Source: an uncultured Alphaproteobacteria bacterium
GTDB lineage: Bacteria > Pseudomonadota > Alphaproteobacteria > HIMB59 > GCA-002718135
DNA: 64,000 nucleotides
Assembly: GCA_902521315.1 (NCBI GenBank)
Contig: CABYRH010000003.1
Coordinates: 62,001 to 126,000 of the forward strand
Reading direction: 5' to 3'
This document shows positions 27,241 to 35,878 of the stretch, piece after piece (position 1 is the first letter of the stretch; each line of letters starts with the position of its first letter). The notes under the pieces are model-generated. The model made no database searches. It was given only the letters and a program-made list of their open reading frames with translations, and was not told where the DNA came from. The position numbers were made by a program, and so were the translations under genes.

Positions 27241-27861
27241 TTATTGTGATAACCCGTATATAGATCTTTGAATCTCTGTAATACCATTATTTTTTTTGGT
27301 CTCAGATTGATATATTTTCGTAAATGATTTTTCATAATTTTGCATTAAACTTAAAATTGATTTTTTTTGATATTCTAAATAGTTATTAGATATTTTATCT
27401 ATTTTAGTTAAAATTATTGAAAATTTTCTTGAACAATCACTCAATAAATCCAACATATCAATATCAGAATTTTTGATACCAACTTTTGAGTCAATGAGTA
27501 AAAAAACATGATCAAGTGTATCTCTATTTTCTATATATTCTTCAATCAAGGTCATTAAATTTTCTCGTGCAACTTTTGATACTTTGGCAAAACCATAACC
27601 AGGTAAATCAATCATATTTATTTTTTCACTAATTAAAAAAACATTTATAGCCTGCGTTCTTCCTGGAGTTTTACTAGTTTTTGCTAATTTTTTTGTTTTA
27701 GTTAACGAATTTATTAAACTAGATTTTCCAACATTAGATCTACCTATAAAACAACATTCTTTTTTTACATCTGAATAAGGAATATCTTTAAATGACTGAA
27801 AGGAACCTAAAAACTTATTATTATTAAAAAAGTTATTTAAATTTTTATTTAAGCTAGCCAT
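27241..27861 (-). CDS. engB: Ribosome biogenesis GTPase EngB/YihA (YsxC)
   Basis: The 206-aa small GTPase shows G1 GRSNVGKSSLINSL, G2 region KTPGRTQAINVF, G3 DLPGYGFAKVS and G4 TKIDK. It assists assembly of the large ribosomal subunit. The start overlaps the end of yidC by 8 nt. It stands within the conserved rpmH-rnpA-yidD-yidC-engB order. Confidence 0.95.
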   Translation of the reverse strand: MASLNKNLNNFFNNNKFLGSFQSFKDIPYSDVKKECCFIGRSNVGKSSLINSLTKTKKLAKTSKTPGRTQAINVFLISEKINMIDLPGYGFAKVSKVARENLMTLIEEYIENRDTLDHVFLLIDSKVGIKNSDIDMLDLLSDCSRKFSIILTKIDKISNNYLEYQKKSILSLMQNYEKSFTKIYQSETKKNNGITEIQRSIYGLSQ

Positions 27862-29581
27862 TTTTGGCTAAAATTCTTCTTTGAATATACCATTGCTGTG
27901 CAATTGATAAAATATTGTTCACTGACCAATATAAAACTAAACCAGCTGCAAAACCAGCTAGTACAAAAGTAAATACAAATGGAAGTAATGCAAAAATTCT
28001 AGCTTGTGTTGGATCAGCGGGAGCAGGATTTAGTTTTTGTTGTAACCACATAGTGAACCCCATAATGATAGGAAGAATACCAATATCAATTATTGAAAGT
28101 ATAGGTGGCACATCCCAAGGAACTAATCCAAATATTGTCATTAAGCCTAATGGGTCTGGCGCAGATAGATCATGAATCCATCCATAAAAAGGAGCGTGAT
28201 ACATCTCTATCGTAACAAACAACACTTTATACAAAGAGAAGAAAATTGGTATTTGTACTAAAATTGGTAGACAACCCGCAACAGGATTAGCTCCCTCTCT
28301 TTTATACAAGGCCATTAGTTCTTGCTGCATTTTTTGTCTGTCATTTGGATATGTTTCTTTTAATCTTTGCATATCAGGCTGAAGTTTTTTCATCTTTGCC
28401 ATAGATTTAAAAGATGCTTGTGCTAGTGGGAATAAAATTAAACGCATTAAAATGGTAAAGGCAATTATTGCTAGACCAAAATTACCTGCATAACCAAAAA
28501 ACCAATTAATGGCATATGAAACAGGTTTAGTTAAAAAACTAAACCAGCCCCAGTCAATTGCATCAGTAAATCTTGGTATAGAGAGATTTTCATCATAAGC
28601 ACTTAAGACATTTAATTTTTTTGCACCCACAAATAATTTTCCACCGTAAGATATATTTTCACCCGAGTTAATTTTATATATCTGACCAACATAACCTGCC
28701 CTATAGCTATCACGTCCATTATTTCCGTATCTATAATTGACGTTAATGGATTGGTCAGCATCAGGAATTAAAGCAGACATCCAATATTTGTCTGTAAAAC
28801 CTAACCAACCTCCTTGTGTTTTATTATCGCAAAACTCTTTTTTTGTTTGCATTGATGAATTACAATCATCGGCAATATCATCATAATTTTTTTCCAATAA
28901 TTCGTCGTTTATTAGACTAATTAAACCCTCGTGAAGTATAAAAAAATTAATTGTATCTGGTGTGTTTATTCTTTTGATTAATCTGTATGGAAAAACTTCA
29001 ATATCTTCACCACTGTTATTTTCTATTTCCTGTGTAATTGTAAACATATACTCATCATCAACTTGATAGTTGATTTTGAAAGTTATATTTTTATTATTCG
29101 TCCAACTAAGTGTAACAGGGCTTGAGGGGCTTAGAGTGGTAGAGTTAGTTTTCCAATTTGTTTCTAAATTAGGTAATTCAATGTTAGAATTTTTTAGCTC
29201 TTTCCAACCTGTTTCAATATAATATGGATTAGCAGTCCCATCCGGTAACAAAAGCTGTATATTATTCGAATCAGGTTCTAAGCTAGTTTTATATTTTGAT
29301 AATATGAGGTCATCTAAAATTGCTCCTTTTAAATTTATAGAACCTTTAATAGATGCATTTTCAAAAATAACTCTGTCGGTTTGAATTAAAGCTTCATCTC
29401 TACTTTGTATTTCTGAAACAACTTGGCTGCTTTGTCCGTCAATGGATGTTGCAGGCTCTAATACTTCATCTTCTTCAAAGGATGTTGTTTGAATTGGTTG
29501 AGTTGGAAATAATAATTGAAAAAAAATAATTATCGCAATTGAAATACCAATAGCCAAATATAAATTTCTTTGCTCGTTCAT
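27854..29581 (-). CDS. yidC: Membrane protein insertase YidC
   Basis: The 575-aa Oxa1/Alb3-family insertase has an N-terminal TM helix (about 5-22), a large periplasmic domain (about 60-345), and the five-TM catalytic core starting near [18 protein letters not shown]. The core includes [22 protein letters not shown] and [20 protein letters not shown]. It inserts membrane proteins with or without SecYEG. The start overlaps yidD by 4 nt. Length and domain order are typical for Gram-negative bacteria. Confidence 0.97.
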   Translation of the reverse strand: MNEQRNLYLAIGISIAIIIFFQLLFPTQPIQTTSFEEDEVLEPATSIDGQSSQVVSEIQSRDEALIQTDRVIFENASIKGSINLKGAILDDLILSKYKTSLEPDSNNIQLLLPDGTANPYYIETGWKELKNSNIELPNLETNWKTNSTTLSPSSPVTLSWTNNKNITFKINYQVDDEYMFTITQEIENNSGEDIEVFPYRLIKRINTPDTINFFILHEGLISLINDELLEKNYDDIADDCNSSMQTKKEFCDNKTQGGWLGFTDKYWMSALIPDADQSINVNYRYGNNGRDSYRAGYVGQIYKINSGENISYGGKLFVGAKKLNVLSAYDENLSIPRFTDAIDWGWFSFLTKPVSYAINWFFGYAGNFGLAIIAFTILMRLILFPLAQASFKSMAKMKKLQPDMQRLKETYPNDRQKMQQELMALYKREGANPVAGCLPILVQIPIFFSLYKVLFVTIEMYHAPFYGWIHDLSAPDPLGLMTIFGLVPWDVPPILSIIDIGILPIIMGFTMWLQQKLNPAPADPTQARIFALLPFVFTFVLAGFAAGLVLYWSVNNILSIAQQWYIQRRILAKNG

Positions 29582-29823
29582 TTATTTAACTCAGATTTTT
29601 TTGGTACTGGATCAAATCCGTGGGAACCCCATGGATGACATTTTGAAATTCTTTTCACCGATAAAATTGATCCTTTAAATAACCCATGTTCCTTTAATGC
29701 TTTAATAGAATACTCAGAACAGGTTGGTAAATACCGACAATTCTGACCTAGTATTGGGGAAATCAATAACTGGTATAATCTAATTATTATGATTAAAGGT
29801 AATGAAATATATTTACTAACCAT
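29578..29823 (-). CDS. yidD: Membrane protein insertion efficiency factor YidD
   Basis: The 81-aa protein has the family core [25 protein letters not shown] and [10 protein letters not shown], with the conserved three-Cys pattern and an amphipathic N-terminal helix that associates with the inner membrane. It aids YidC-dependent insertion. It overlaps rnpA by 8 nt and yidC by 4 nt, so translation of the four genes is probably coupled. Confidence 0.95.
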   Translation of the reverse strand: MVSKYISLPLIIIIRLYQLLISPILGQNCRYLPTCSEYSIKALKEHGLFKGSILSVKRISKCHPWGSHGFDPVPKKSELNK

Positions 29824-30145
29824 TTATCTTTTCCTTAAGTTCTAATAAAAGTTTATCAAATTTCTCTTCGAGCAATGACGTTTTAGCTATTAACACATAA
29901 TATGAATTAATTTTACCATTAATAATAATTTTTCTAGCTAATTCTCTCATTATTCTCTTTGCTCTATTTCTTTTTACTGCGTTGCCAATTTTTTTGGAAG
30001 CTGTGTATCCTACACCTATAGAATTTTCTAGATCTTGATTGTGTAAAATTTGGATATTCATATTTTTACCTTTTATAAATTCTCCCTGGTTTCGTATCAT
30101 AACGAAAGTCGATCTTTTCTTAATTGTAAATAATGTTTGGGCCAT
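29816..30145 (-). CDS. rnpA: Ribonuclease P protein component
   Basis: This 109-aa basic protein binds the RNase P RNA and helps it process pre-tRNA leaders. The family signature is [20 protein letters not shown], preceded by the [16 protein letters not shown] start that follows the usual RnpA pattern. It begins 9 nt after rpmH and overlaps yidD by 8 nt. I found no RNase P RNA gene in this window. Confidence 0.95.
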   Translation of the reverse strand: MAQTLFTIKKRSTFVMIRNQGEFIKGKNMNIQILHNQDLENSIGVGYTASKKIGNAVKRNRAKRIMRELARKIIINGKINSYYVLIAKTSLLEEKFDKLLLELKEKING

Positions 30146-30154
30146 TTGGCCTTT

Positions 30155-30289
30155 TTAAGCGCTTAGTTGAGCTCTTCCTTTTGCACGTCTTCTATTAATG
30201 ATTTGACGACCTGCTTTAGTTGCCATTCTAGCCCTAAAACCGTGTCTTCTTTTTCTAATTACTCTACTAGGTTGGTATGTACGTTTCAT
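30155..30289 (-). CDS. rpmH: Ribosomal protein bL34 (not in ORF track)
   Basis: Minus strand ATG at 30289 to TAA at 30155-30157 gives 44 aa: [18 protein letters not shown], then [18 protein letters not shown], ending AQLSA. This is unmistakably bL34. It is too short for the supplied track. It is the first gene of the rpmH-rnpA-yidD-yidC operon, and its promoter must lie in the 63 bp before divergent panC, where I see no clear hexamers. The usual neighbour dnaA is absent, panC taking that side, which is common outside the gamma-type arrangement. Confidence 0.97.
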   Translation of the reverse strand: MKRTYQPSRVIRKRRHGFRARMATKAGRQIINRRRAKGRAQLSA

Positions 30290-30352
30290 AATAAATCTCT
30301 GGGCCTAATACGAATTCATTATATATAAGTCAAATATTTACTTATGTAATCG

Positions 30353-31183
30353 ATGAAAATTTTCAGAAAAGCTAGTGAATTAGAGCCAAATCTAGTTTCA
30401 ATCAAAGACAAAGGTCAGTCTATTGGTTTAGTTTTAACAATGGGAAACTTACACGATGGACATTTATCTCTCATTAGAGAGGCACAATTACATAACGAAT
30501 TTGTGATCTGTTCAATATTTATTAATCCTACTCAATTTAACAATGAAAATGATTTCAATTCTTATCCAAAGACAATTGATGAAGATATTTCTAAATTAGA
30601 AAATATTGGTTGTAATGTACTCTTCTTACCTGAAGTTCAAGAGATATATCCTACAGGATTGGCAAAGAAAAAAATTGTAAACAATTTTAGAAATATTTTA
30701 TGTGATAAATTTCGACCTGGCCATTTTGATGGAGTTACTACTGTTGTGGATCTTTTTTTTAATATGATTAAACCAACGAATAGTTATTTTGGTGAGAAAG
30801 ATTTTCAGCAAGTAAAAATAATACAAGATTTAGTAAAAATTAATCATCACAATATTAAAATAATTCAATGCCCATCTGTACGAGATAAAATGGGTATGAG
30901 TTTATCTTCAAGGAACTCTAAATTTTCTAATGATCAATTAAAAATTTTCAATGTATTAGGAAATAAAATTAAAGAACATATTAATCTATTAACACAAAAT
31001 GAAATTAATAATTTAGATCAATTAAAAATAGAGCTTCTTCAAAATAATATAAATAAAATTGACTATTTAGAAATAAGAAATGAAAATAATTTAGAAATAA
31101 CAAAAAATTATTCTGAGGCTAGATTATTTATTGCTTTATATATTGGTGATATAAGAATTATTGACAATTTTAAGTTATATTAA
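30353..31183 (+). CDS. panC: Pantothenate synthetase
   Basis: The 276-aa ligase joins pantoate and beta-alanine using ATP. Motifs include TMGNLHDGHLSLI (HIGH-like), FINPTQFNNENDFNSYP, GVTTVVDLFFNMI, YFGEKDFQQ and KMGMSLSSRN (KMSKS-like). Length is normal. No panB lies next to it. It is divergent from rpmH and shares its stop tetramer TTAA with the convergent PNPOx-like gene. It implies de novo coenzyme A synthesis, at least from pantoate. Confidence 0.95.
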   Translation: MKIFRKASELEPNLVSIKDKGQSIGLVLTMGNLHDGHLSLIREAQLHNEFVICSIFINPTQFNNENDFNSYPKTIDEDISKLENIGCNVLFLPEVQEIYPTGLAKKKIVNNFRNILCDKFRPGHFDGVTTVVDLFFNMIKPTNSYFGEKDFQQVKIIQDLVKINHHNIKIIQCPSVRDKMGMSLSSRNSKFSNDQLKIFNVLGNKIKEHINLLTQNEINNLDQLKIELLQNNINKIDYLEIRNENNLEITKNYSEARLFIALYIGDIRIIDNFKLY

Positions 31184-31788
31184 GGTATTAACCAATTATA
31201 TTCTGGTTCACTATTTTTAAATATTAATTTTAATCTACGATGACCTGAAATTTCTAAATAAAGCCAATCAATTTCATTAATTTTATTTTCAACTACTGTA
31301 AAGTTTTTATATCCTTTTTCACTTTCTTCATGACTTGGCTCTTTGCCGGTTAAGTGTTCAGGGATACCATCTTCTGGAAACTCAGTGATTGAACTTGGAT
31401 CTTTTAATGTTAAGTAACATTTTCTACTAAACAATCTTGTTTTGTCCCACATTTCTTTAGCTATATGATTTTGATTATTAACCAAAGACGTTGTTTTGAT
31501 TCGCATTTGAATTTTTAATTTATGATCATAAAAAACAAATTGAGAACTACTATTTTTTTTTAAATTAGGCACTTTGGGAGATCTGAAGTCTGTGTGAAAA
31601 TTTAGTATCATGCTACCGGGATCAAATTTTCTTAAGACTACGACTCTAGAATCTATTCCACCTTCACTATCAATATTACTAAAGACTGGCGTATGAAATG
31701 CGTGTTTTCTATCTTTAACTCCTCTAGTTAAATTTTTCTTTATATCCTCAAATATTTCTGGAGCATTTTCTTTTGAAGAAGTCGACAT
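31180..31788 (-). CDS. Pyridoxamine 5'-phosphate oxidase family flavoprotein
   Basis: The 202-aa split-barrel FMN protein has SRVVVLRKFDPGSMILNFHTDFRSPKV, which matches the PNPOx FMN-binding start (R-VLLK...FYTN-x-SRK), and FVFYDHKLKIQMRIK. The C-terminal dimerisation block reads SGHRRLKLIF and the protein ends WLIP instead of the RLxP of true PdxH. It is therefore safer to call it a PNPOx-like flavin protein; pyridoxal phosphate synthesis is possible but unproven. It is convergent with panC. Confidence 0.75.
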   Translation of the reverse strand: MSTSSKENAPEIFEDIKKNLTRGVKDRKHAFHTPVFSNIDSEGGIDSRVVVLRKFDPGSMILNFHTDFRSPKVPNLKKNSSSQFVFYDHKLKIQMRIKTTSLVNNQNHIAKEMWDKTRLFSRKCYLTLKDPSSITEFPEDGIPEHLTGKEPSHEESEKGYKNFTVVENKINEIDWLYLEISGHRRLKLIFKNSEPEYNWLIP

Positions 31789-31829
31789 TGTTATTGTAAT
31801 ATAAATTGTTTTGAAGAAATAGCTAGATA

Positions 31830-32624
31830 ATGGAAATAAATAAAATTATGAATTTATTGAATCTGGAGCATGTTAAGTTTTTAATATCTATCTTTAAAGA
31901 AAATAATATTGAAATTCGATTAGTAGGAGGATGTATACGAGATGCTCTTCTTGAAAGAGAAATCAAAGATATTGATACAGCAACAACTTTGGAGCCTCAG
32001 GATGTTTTGTCATTACTAAAAGATAACAATATTGAATATGATGATTTTGCTATTCAATATGGATCTATAATTGCTTATCCTCATAATCGAAAAATACAAA
32101 TTACAACTTTACGTGAAGATATTAATCAAATGGGAAGACATACAAATGTAATTTACACCAACAGCTGGAAAAAAGATTCAGCCAGAAGAGATTTTACTTT
32201 CAATGCTTTATATGTCGGAAACAATAATAAACTACATGATTATTACAATGGCCAATCAGATTTAAATGAAAGTAAAATTCGTTTTATTGGTGAAATAGAG
32301 GATAGAATAAAAGAAGATTACTTAAGAATCTATCGATACTTTAGATTTAGAGGTTTATTTAATTTGCCTAAAACATCTTTAAGTGATCAAAAAATTGTAG
32401 AAAAATATATTCACGAATCTTTAGCAGTGTTGACCAACGATGTAATAAGGCAAGAAATATTAAAAATGTTTAATATGTCTTTTCCATTAAATTGTTTTTA
32501 CATATCTCATCAAACGTTACAAAAATTTAAATGGGTTGAAATAGTCCAAGAGCATTTCATACGAACAAAATATGATCTTGGATTAAATAAATGTCTGAAT
32601 AAGATTGATAATTTAATAAATTAG
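31830..32624 (+). CDS. CCA-adding enzyme/poly(A) polymerase family nucleotidyltransferase, short form
   Basis: The 264-aa class II nucleotidyltransferase has IRLVGGCIRDALLEREIKDIDTATT, containing the GGxVR motif and catalytic DxD. FADFDQYG-like DDFAIQYGSI and RRDFTFNALYV (motif B) follow, then DRIKEDYLRIYRYFRF (motif D/E region). It ends about 130 residues earlier than usual alphaproteobacterial CCA enzymes (roughly 400 aa), with little beyond the neck domain. The zur gene follows at once, so no C-terminal part is hidden downstream. It probably matures or repairs tRNA 3' ends. An in-frame ATG at codon 7 is an alternative start. Confidence 0.82.
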   Translation: MEINKIMNLLNLEHVKFLISIFKENNIEIRLVGGCIRDALLEREIKDIDTATTLEPQDVLSLLKDNNIEYDDFAIQYGSIIAYPHNRKIQITTLREDINQMGRHTNVIYTNSWKKDSARRDFTFNALYVGNNNKLHDYYNGQSDLNESKIRFIGEIEDRIKEDYLRIYRYFRFRGLFNLPKTSLSDQKIVEKYIHESLAVLTNDVIRQEILKMFNMSFPLNCFYISHQTLQKFKWVEIVQEHFIRTKYDLGLNKCLNKIDNLIN

Positions 32625-33025
32625 TTTTTTAGTTTACAATTTTCGCACAAACCAAATATTTCTAAATTATGTTTTTTATAATTGAAGTTATTTTTTTCTG
32701 CTTGTTTTGAAAAATAAGAAAACAAATTATTTCCAGTTAGCTCAGTAACACTATCACAGTTTTCACATATCAAAAAAGATGTAGAAGTTTTTGCATTACA
32801 GCCTTCATGCTTACAAGCAACATATGAATTTCTACTTTCTATTTTATGTACTTTGCCAATTTCTATAAGCTTATCTAAAGCTCTATAAACTTGAAGAGGA
32901 GATTTAATTCCTTTTTTTTGAATATCAAAAAGGATTGTATATGCTTTAAGAGGTTCTGATGAGTTTTCTAAAATATCAAGAACTGTTTTCTGGTTTTTGG
33001 TTAAATTTTCTGATGCTAATGCCAT
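32621..33025 (-). CDS. zur: Fur-family zinc uptake regulator (Zur)
   Basis: The track start at 33040 is a TTG. ATG at 33025 (MALASENLTKNQKTVLDIL) fits the family better and gives 134 aa. An N-terminal winged helix (LKAYTILFDIQ, QVYRALDKLIEIGKVHKI) precedes a C-terminal metal domain with CKHEGC, FLICENC and the final CENCKLKN, giving the Cys pairs for structural zinc. Zur identity rests on its position directly behind znuCB and on the Zur-type palindrome upstream of znuC. It should repress zinc uptake when zinc is sufficient. The stop shares TTAG with the convergent CCA-type gene. Confidence 0.88.
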   Translation of the reverse strand: MALASENLTKNQKTVLDILENSSEPLKAYTILFDIQKKGIKSPLQVYRALDKLIEIGKVHKIESRNSYVACKHEGCNAKTSTSFLICENCDSVTELTGNNLFSYFSKQAEKNNFNYKKHNLEIFGLCENCKLKN

Positions 33026-33047
33026 AATTTTAATTAACAAATAGTTT

Positions 33048-33851
33048 TCATTTTTGCAACTGACCCTTTATCTCCAGAGGAATAAGTGAAATAATAAATA
33101 ATAATAATGCAACTACAATTATAGAAGGCCCTGAAGAAGTATTAATCTCAAGCGAAACAAACAATCCAGCAATTACAGATACGACACCAGCTAAAGTTGC
33201 AATTATAACCATTTGACGAGGACTGCTGCTAATATTTCTTGCAATTGCTGCAGGTATTAAAAGTAAACCAGTTATCAATAAAGCGCCAATCATTTTAATA
33301 GATAAAGCAATTACTCCTGCCAATAAGAGTGTGAATATAAAATTAGAAACTTCTGGTCGCATTCCTTCTGCTGCTGACAAATCATAATTTACCGTTGCTG
33401 AAAATAAAGATTTCCAAATAAAGTACAAAATCAATAATATTGTAGTACCACCTAAATAAACTATAGTTATATCTTCTACATCAACTGCAAGTATGTCTCC
33501 AAATAATAAACCCATAAGGTCAAATCTAATTGATGTAAGAAACCCAATTAATACCAAACCTATAGCAAGTGTAGAGTGAGCAAGTAGACCGAGTAATGAG
33601 TCTCCTGCGAGTTTTGTTCTTTTTTGTAAATTAATTAATAGTAAAGCAACAACAGCTGAAATTATAAAAACTGAAAATGTAATATTAAAGCTAAAAGAAT
33701 AAGCTAAAGTTACACCCAATAATGCCGAGTGAGACAGCGTATCTCCAAAATAAGATAACCTTCTCCAAATTACAAGACATCCGAGAGGTCCGGCAATTAT
33801 TGCAATACCAATGCCAGCTATGAGAGCTCTAGTAAAAAAATCATCAAACAT
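33048..33851 (-). CDS. znuB: Zinc ABC transporter permease
   Basis: This 267-aa ABC-3 family inner-membrane permease has about seven to eight hydrophobic segments. ERRLSYFGDTLSHSALLG-like WRRLSYFGDTLSHSALLG is the family's conserved early loop, and SIKMIGALLITGLLLIPAAIAR is the other signature. It partners ZnuC and ZnuA to import Zn2+ from the periplasm. It overlaps znuC by 8 nt and is followed by zur 22 bp after its stop, giving a znuC-znuB-zur operon. Confidence 0.94.
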   Translation of the reverse strand: MFDDFFTRALIAGIGIAIIAGPLGCLVIWRRLSYFGDTLSHSALLGVTLAYSFSFNITFSVFIISAVVALLLINLQKRTKLAGDSLLGLLAHSTLAIGLVLIGFLTSIRFDLMGLLFGDILAVDVEDITIVYLGGTTILLILYFIWKSLFSATVNYDLSAAEGMRPEVSNFIFTLLLAGVIALSIKMIGALLITGLLLIPAAIARNISSSPRQMVIIATLAGVVSVIAGLFVSLEINTSSGPSIIVVALLLFIISLIPLEIKGQLQK

Positions 33852-34593
33852 TATTTGTTACTCTCCCATCTGTTCCATGAGAATGATCATGATCATGTTG
33901 ATAAAGTGATAGAGTTGTGGCGTTATGTTCACCAAATAATTCTATGTATGCCGAATTCTTTACAATTGATCTTGGCGTTCCAGAGCAACATATATGACCA
34001 TTTAAGCAAATTACATGATCTGTAGCTGACATAACAAAATGAAGATCATGTGATATCAGTAATATTCCACAATTAAGTGTTGAACAAATTTTTTTAATAA
34101 GATTATAAAGTGCAATTTCTCCATTAAAATCTACACCTTGAACTGGTTCATCCAAAACAAGTAATTCTGGTTTTTTTGCGATTGCTCTTGCGATTAAGAC
34201 TCTTTGAAATTCTCCGCCAGATAAATTATGAATATCGTTATAGAGAAGGTTATCTACTCCAGTTAATTTTAAAGCATCAACAATTTCAAGATTATTTATA
34301 TGACTTGTTAATTTCATAAAATCAACGACACGAAGAGGCATTGTCCAATCAATATTAATTTTTTGTGGTACGTAAGCCATTTTAGAAGCAAAGTTTTTTA
34401 TTTGCCCTTCATCAGACTTAAGTATCTTAAGTATCATTTTAGCTGAAGTTGTTTTTCCAGAACCATTAGGCCCTATTAGAGTAACAATTTTCCCCTTGTG
34501 AATTTCCAAGCTTATTCCTCGTACAATCCACTTGGATGACTTGTACACACCACAGTTATCTAGTTTAACCAATAAATTATTATTTTCTGCCAT
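33844..34593 (-). CDS. znuC: Zinc ABC transporter ATP-binding protein
   Basis: This 249-aa ATPase has Walker A GPNGSGKTTSAK (about 41-52), Q-loop AYVPQKINIDW, signature LSGGEFQRV, Walker B LLVLDEPVQGVD and the switch His in LLISHDLHFV. The C-terminus ends in a His-rich stretch (HDHDHSHGTDG), common in ZnuC and likely to bind zinc. The start lies 20 bp from the Zur-type palindrome. It overlaps znuB by 8 nt. Confidence 0.95.
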   Translation of the reverse strand: MAENNNLLVKLDNCGVYKSSKWIVRGISLEIHKGKIVTLIGPNGSGKTTSAKMILKILKSDEGQIKNFASKMAYVPQKINIDWTMPLRVVDFMKLTSHINNLEIVDALKLTGVDNLLYNDIHNLSGGEFQRVLIARAIAKKPELLVLDEPVQGVDFNGEIALYNLIKKICSTLNCGILLISHDLHFVMSATDHVICLNGHICCSGTPRSIVKNSAYIELFGEHNATTLSLYQHDHDHSHGTDGRVTNNV

Positions 34594-34600
34594 TTTATTA

Positions 34601-34628
34601 TTTACAACTTAAAATGTTATATTATAAC
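34601..34628 (+). promoter_or_regulatory. Candidate znuA promoter overlapping the Zur site
   Basis: TTTACA at 34601-34606 and TATAAC at 34623-34628 are separated by 16 bp and form a plausible sigma-70 promoter for znuA. The -10 lies inside the Zur palindrome, so bound repressor would block it. On the minus strand the same palindrome contains a perfect TATAAT that could serve znuC. Confidence 0.45.
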
Positions 34629-34631
34629 ATT
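34613..34631. promoter_or_regulatory. Zur operator (perfect 19-bp palindrome)
   Basis: AATGTTATA-T-TATAACATT is a perfect inverted repeat centred at 34622, in the 78 bp between divergent znuC and znuA. It closely matches the known proteobacterial Zur consensus (TGTTATAnTATAACA). A zur gene is the third gene of the znuC operon. One site can therefore control both transcripts and make the regulator part of its own circuit. Confidence 0.85.
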
Positions 34632-34671
34632 ACAATACTTTAACACACTTAAATCTAATAGGAATACTTTT

Positions 34672-35862
34672 ATGAAACAAATGAATATTTTTCTACATGT
34701 TTTTAAAATTATCTTGTTTTCAGGAATTCTTGTTGCAACTGCATCTGCTAGAGCAGAACTAAAAGTTGTAACGACTATTAAACCACTTCATTCATTGATT
34801 GCTAATGTTATGAATGGAATTGGTGAACCTGGACTTATAATTGAAGGAAGCATATCTCCACATAGTTTTACTATGAAACCATCTCATGCAAAAATGCTTG
34901 AAGAAGCAGATATAGTATTTTGGATTGGTGAGAGTATTGAGACATCATTAGAAGAACCTCTGGAGTCAATAGCAAAAAGTGCTGAAGTCATAGAGTTTAT
35001 GGAAGTTGAAACAATTGCTAAATTAAAATTTAGAGAAGAATCTATATTTGGTGACCACGACGACCATGACGATCACGATGATCATGACGATCATGACGAT
35101 CATGATGACCACGATGATCATGACGATCACGACGACCATGACGACCATGACGACCATGACGATCATGATGACCACGATGATCATGATGACCACGATGATC
35201 ATGACGATCACGACGACCATGACGATCATGATGATCATGACGAACATAACGATCACGACGACCATGACGATCATGATGATCATGACGAACATTACGATCA
35301 CGATGATCATGACGATCACGACGATCACAGTGGACACGACCACCACGGTCATGCACATGGTGAATTTGATGCTCACATTTGGTTAGATCCAATGAATGCT
35401 AAAGAAATGGTTCATGAGATTGCTCATGAGTTAGGTGATTTAGATCCTGCCAATAAAGAGAAATATGAAGCAAATGCTGATGCAACAATCAAAGCTTTAG
35501 AGCAATTAATAAATGACGTTAGCAAGGATATTAATTCCGATGCAAAATTTGTCGTTTTCCATGACGCCTACCAATACTTTGAAGAAAGATTTGGTGTAAG
35601 AGCTGCAGGAGCTTTAACATTGAATACTGATGTTTTACCTGGTGCAAAGCAAATAGCTGATATTCAGGATGTTATTAAGGATAAGGGAATAAAATGTATT
35701 TTCTCTGAACCTCAATTTAATCCAAAGATTATTACAACAATAGCTGAGGATATGAATATCAAAACAGGAGTTTTTGATCCTTTAGGTGCTAACATCGATG
35801 CTGGTAAGTCACTTTACTTTACTTTGATTAGTAATCTCGGGGACGAGCTTAAAGGTTGTTAA
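34672..35862 (+). CDS. znuA: Zinc ABC transporter periplasmic zinc-binding protein with giant Asp/His loop
   Basis: This 396-aa cluster A-I receptor has a signal peptide (about 1-28, ending ATASARAE). Metal ligands are likely His40 (KPLHSLI), His64 (SPHSF), the His in DAHIWLDP after the loop, and a late acidic residue in the VFDPLGAN region. Between residues about 128 and 232 sits a low-complexity stretch of Asp-His-Asp triplets followed by HSGHDHHGHAHG. Normal ZnuA His loops span perhaps 20-40 residues, so this is unusually long. The loop should capture or buffer zinc before transfer to the main site. AGGAAT lies 7 nt before ATG 34672. A Zur-type palindrome stands upstream, and a hairpin follows the stop. 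Confidence 0.95.
   Translation: MKQMNIFLHVFKIILFSGILVATASARAELKVVTTIKPLHSLIANVMNGIGEPGLIIEGSISPHSFTMKPSHAKMLEEADIVFWIGESIETSLEEPLESIAKSAEVIEFMEVETIAKLKFREESIFGDHDDHDDHDDHDDHDDHDDHDDHDDHDDHDDHDDHDDHDDHDDHDDHDDHDDHDDHDDHDDHDEHNDHDDHDDHDDHDEHYDHDDHDDHDDHSGHDHHGHAHGEFDAHIWLDPMNAKEMVHEIAHELGDLDPANKEKYEANADATIKALEQLINDVSKDINSDAKFVVFHDAYQYFEERFGVRAAGALTLNTDVLPGAKQIADIQDVIKDKGIKCIFSEPQFNPKIITTIAEDMNIKTGVFDPLGANIDAGKSLYFTLISNLGDELKGC
35053..35328 (+). repeat. 9-bp repeat array encoding (Asp-His-Asp)n in znuA
   Basis: About 30 copies of GAY-CAY-GAY (commonly GACGATCAT or GATCATGAC) run without interruption. The array keeps three other reading frames open, which explains the overlapping long ORFs in the track at 35023-35392. 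Most variation is in third positions, so the amino-acid pattern is held while the DNA drifts. Substitutions (E, N, Y) appear only in the last third. Confidence 0.95.
35206..35295 (+). repeat. 45-bp tandem duplication inside the znuA repeat
   Basis: Bases 35206-35250 and 35251-35295 (each beginning GATCACGACGACCATGACG) are identical except for one position, A at 35248 versus T at 35293. The change turns Asn into Tyr. The rest of the array is more diverged, so this five-triplet unit was duplicated recently. Confidence 0.9.
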
Positions 35863-35878
35863 TTTTTAATATTTAAAT

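Noticed and set aside
35053-35328. Possible CRISPR-like array
   Set aside because: The repeats are 9 bp, contiguous, without spacers, and in frame with znuA.
35023-35392. Three long overlapping ORFs on both strands (Val/Ile-rich, Asp/His/Arg-rich and Thr/Met-rich proteins)
   Set aside because: They are products of the stop-free 9-bp repeat within znuA and have no independent start context or plausible sequence.
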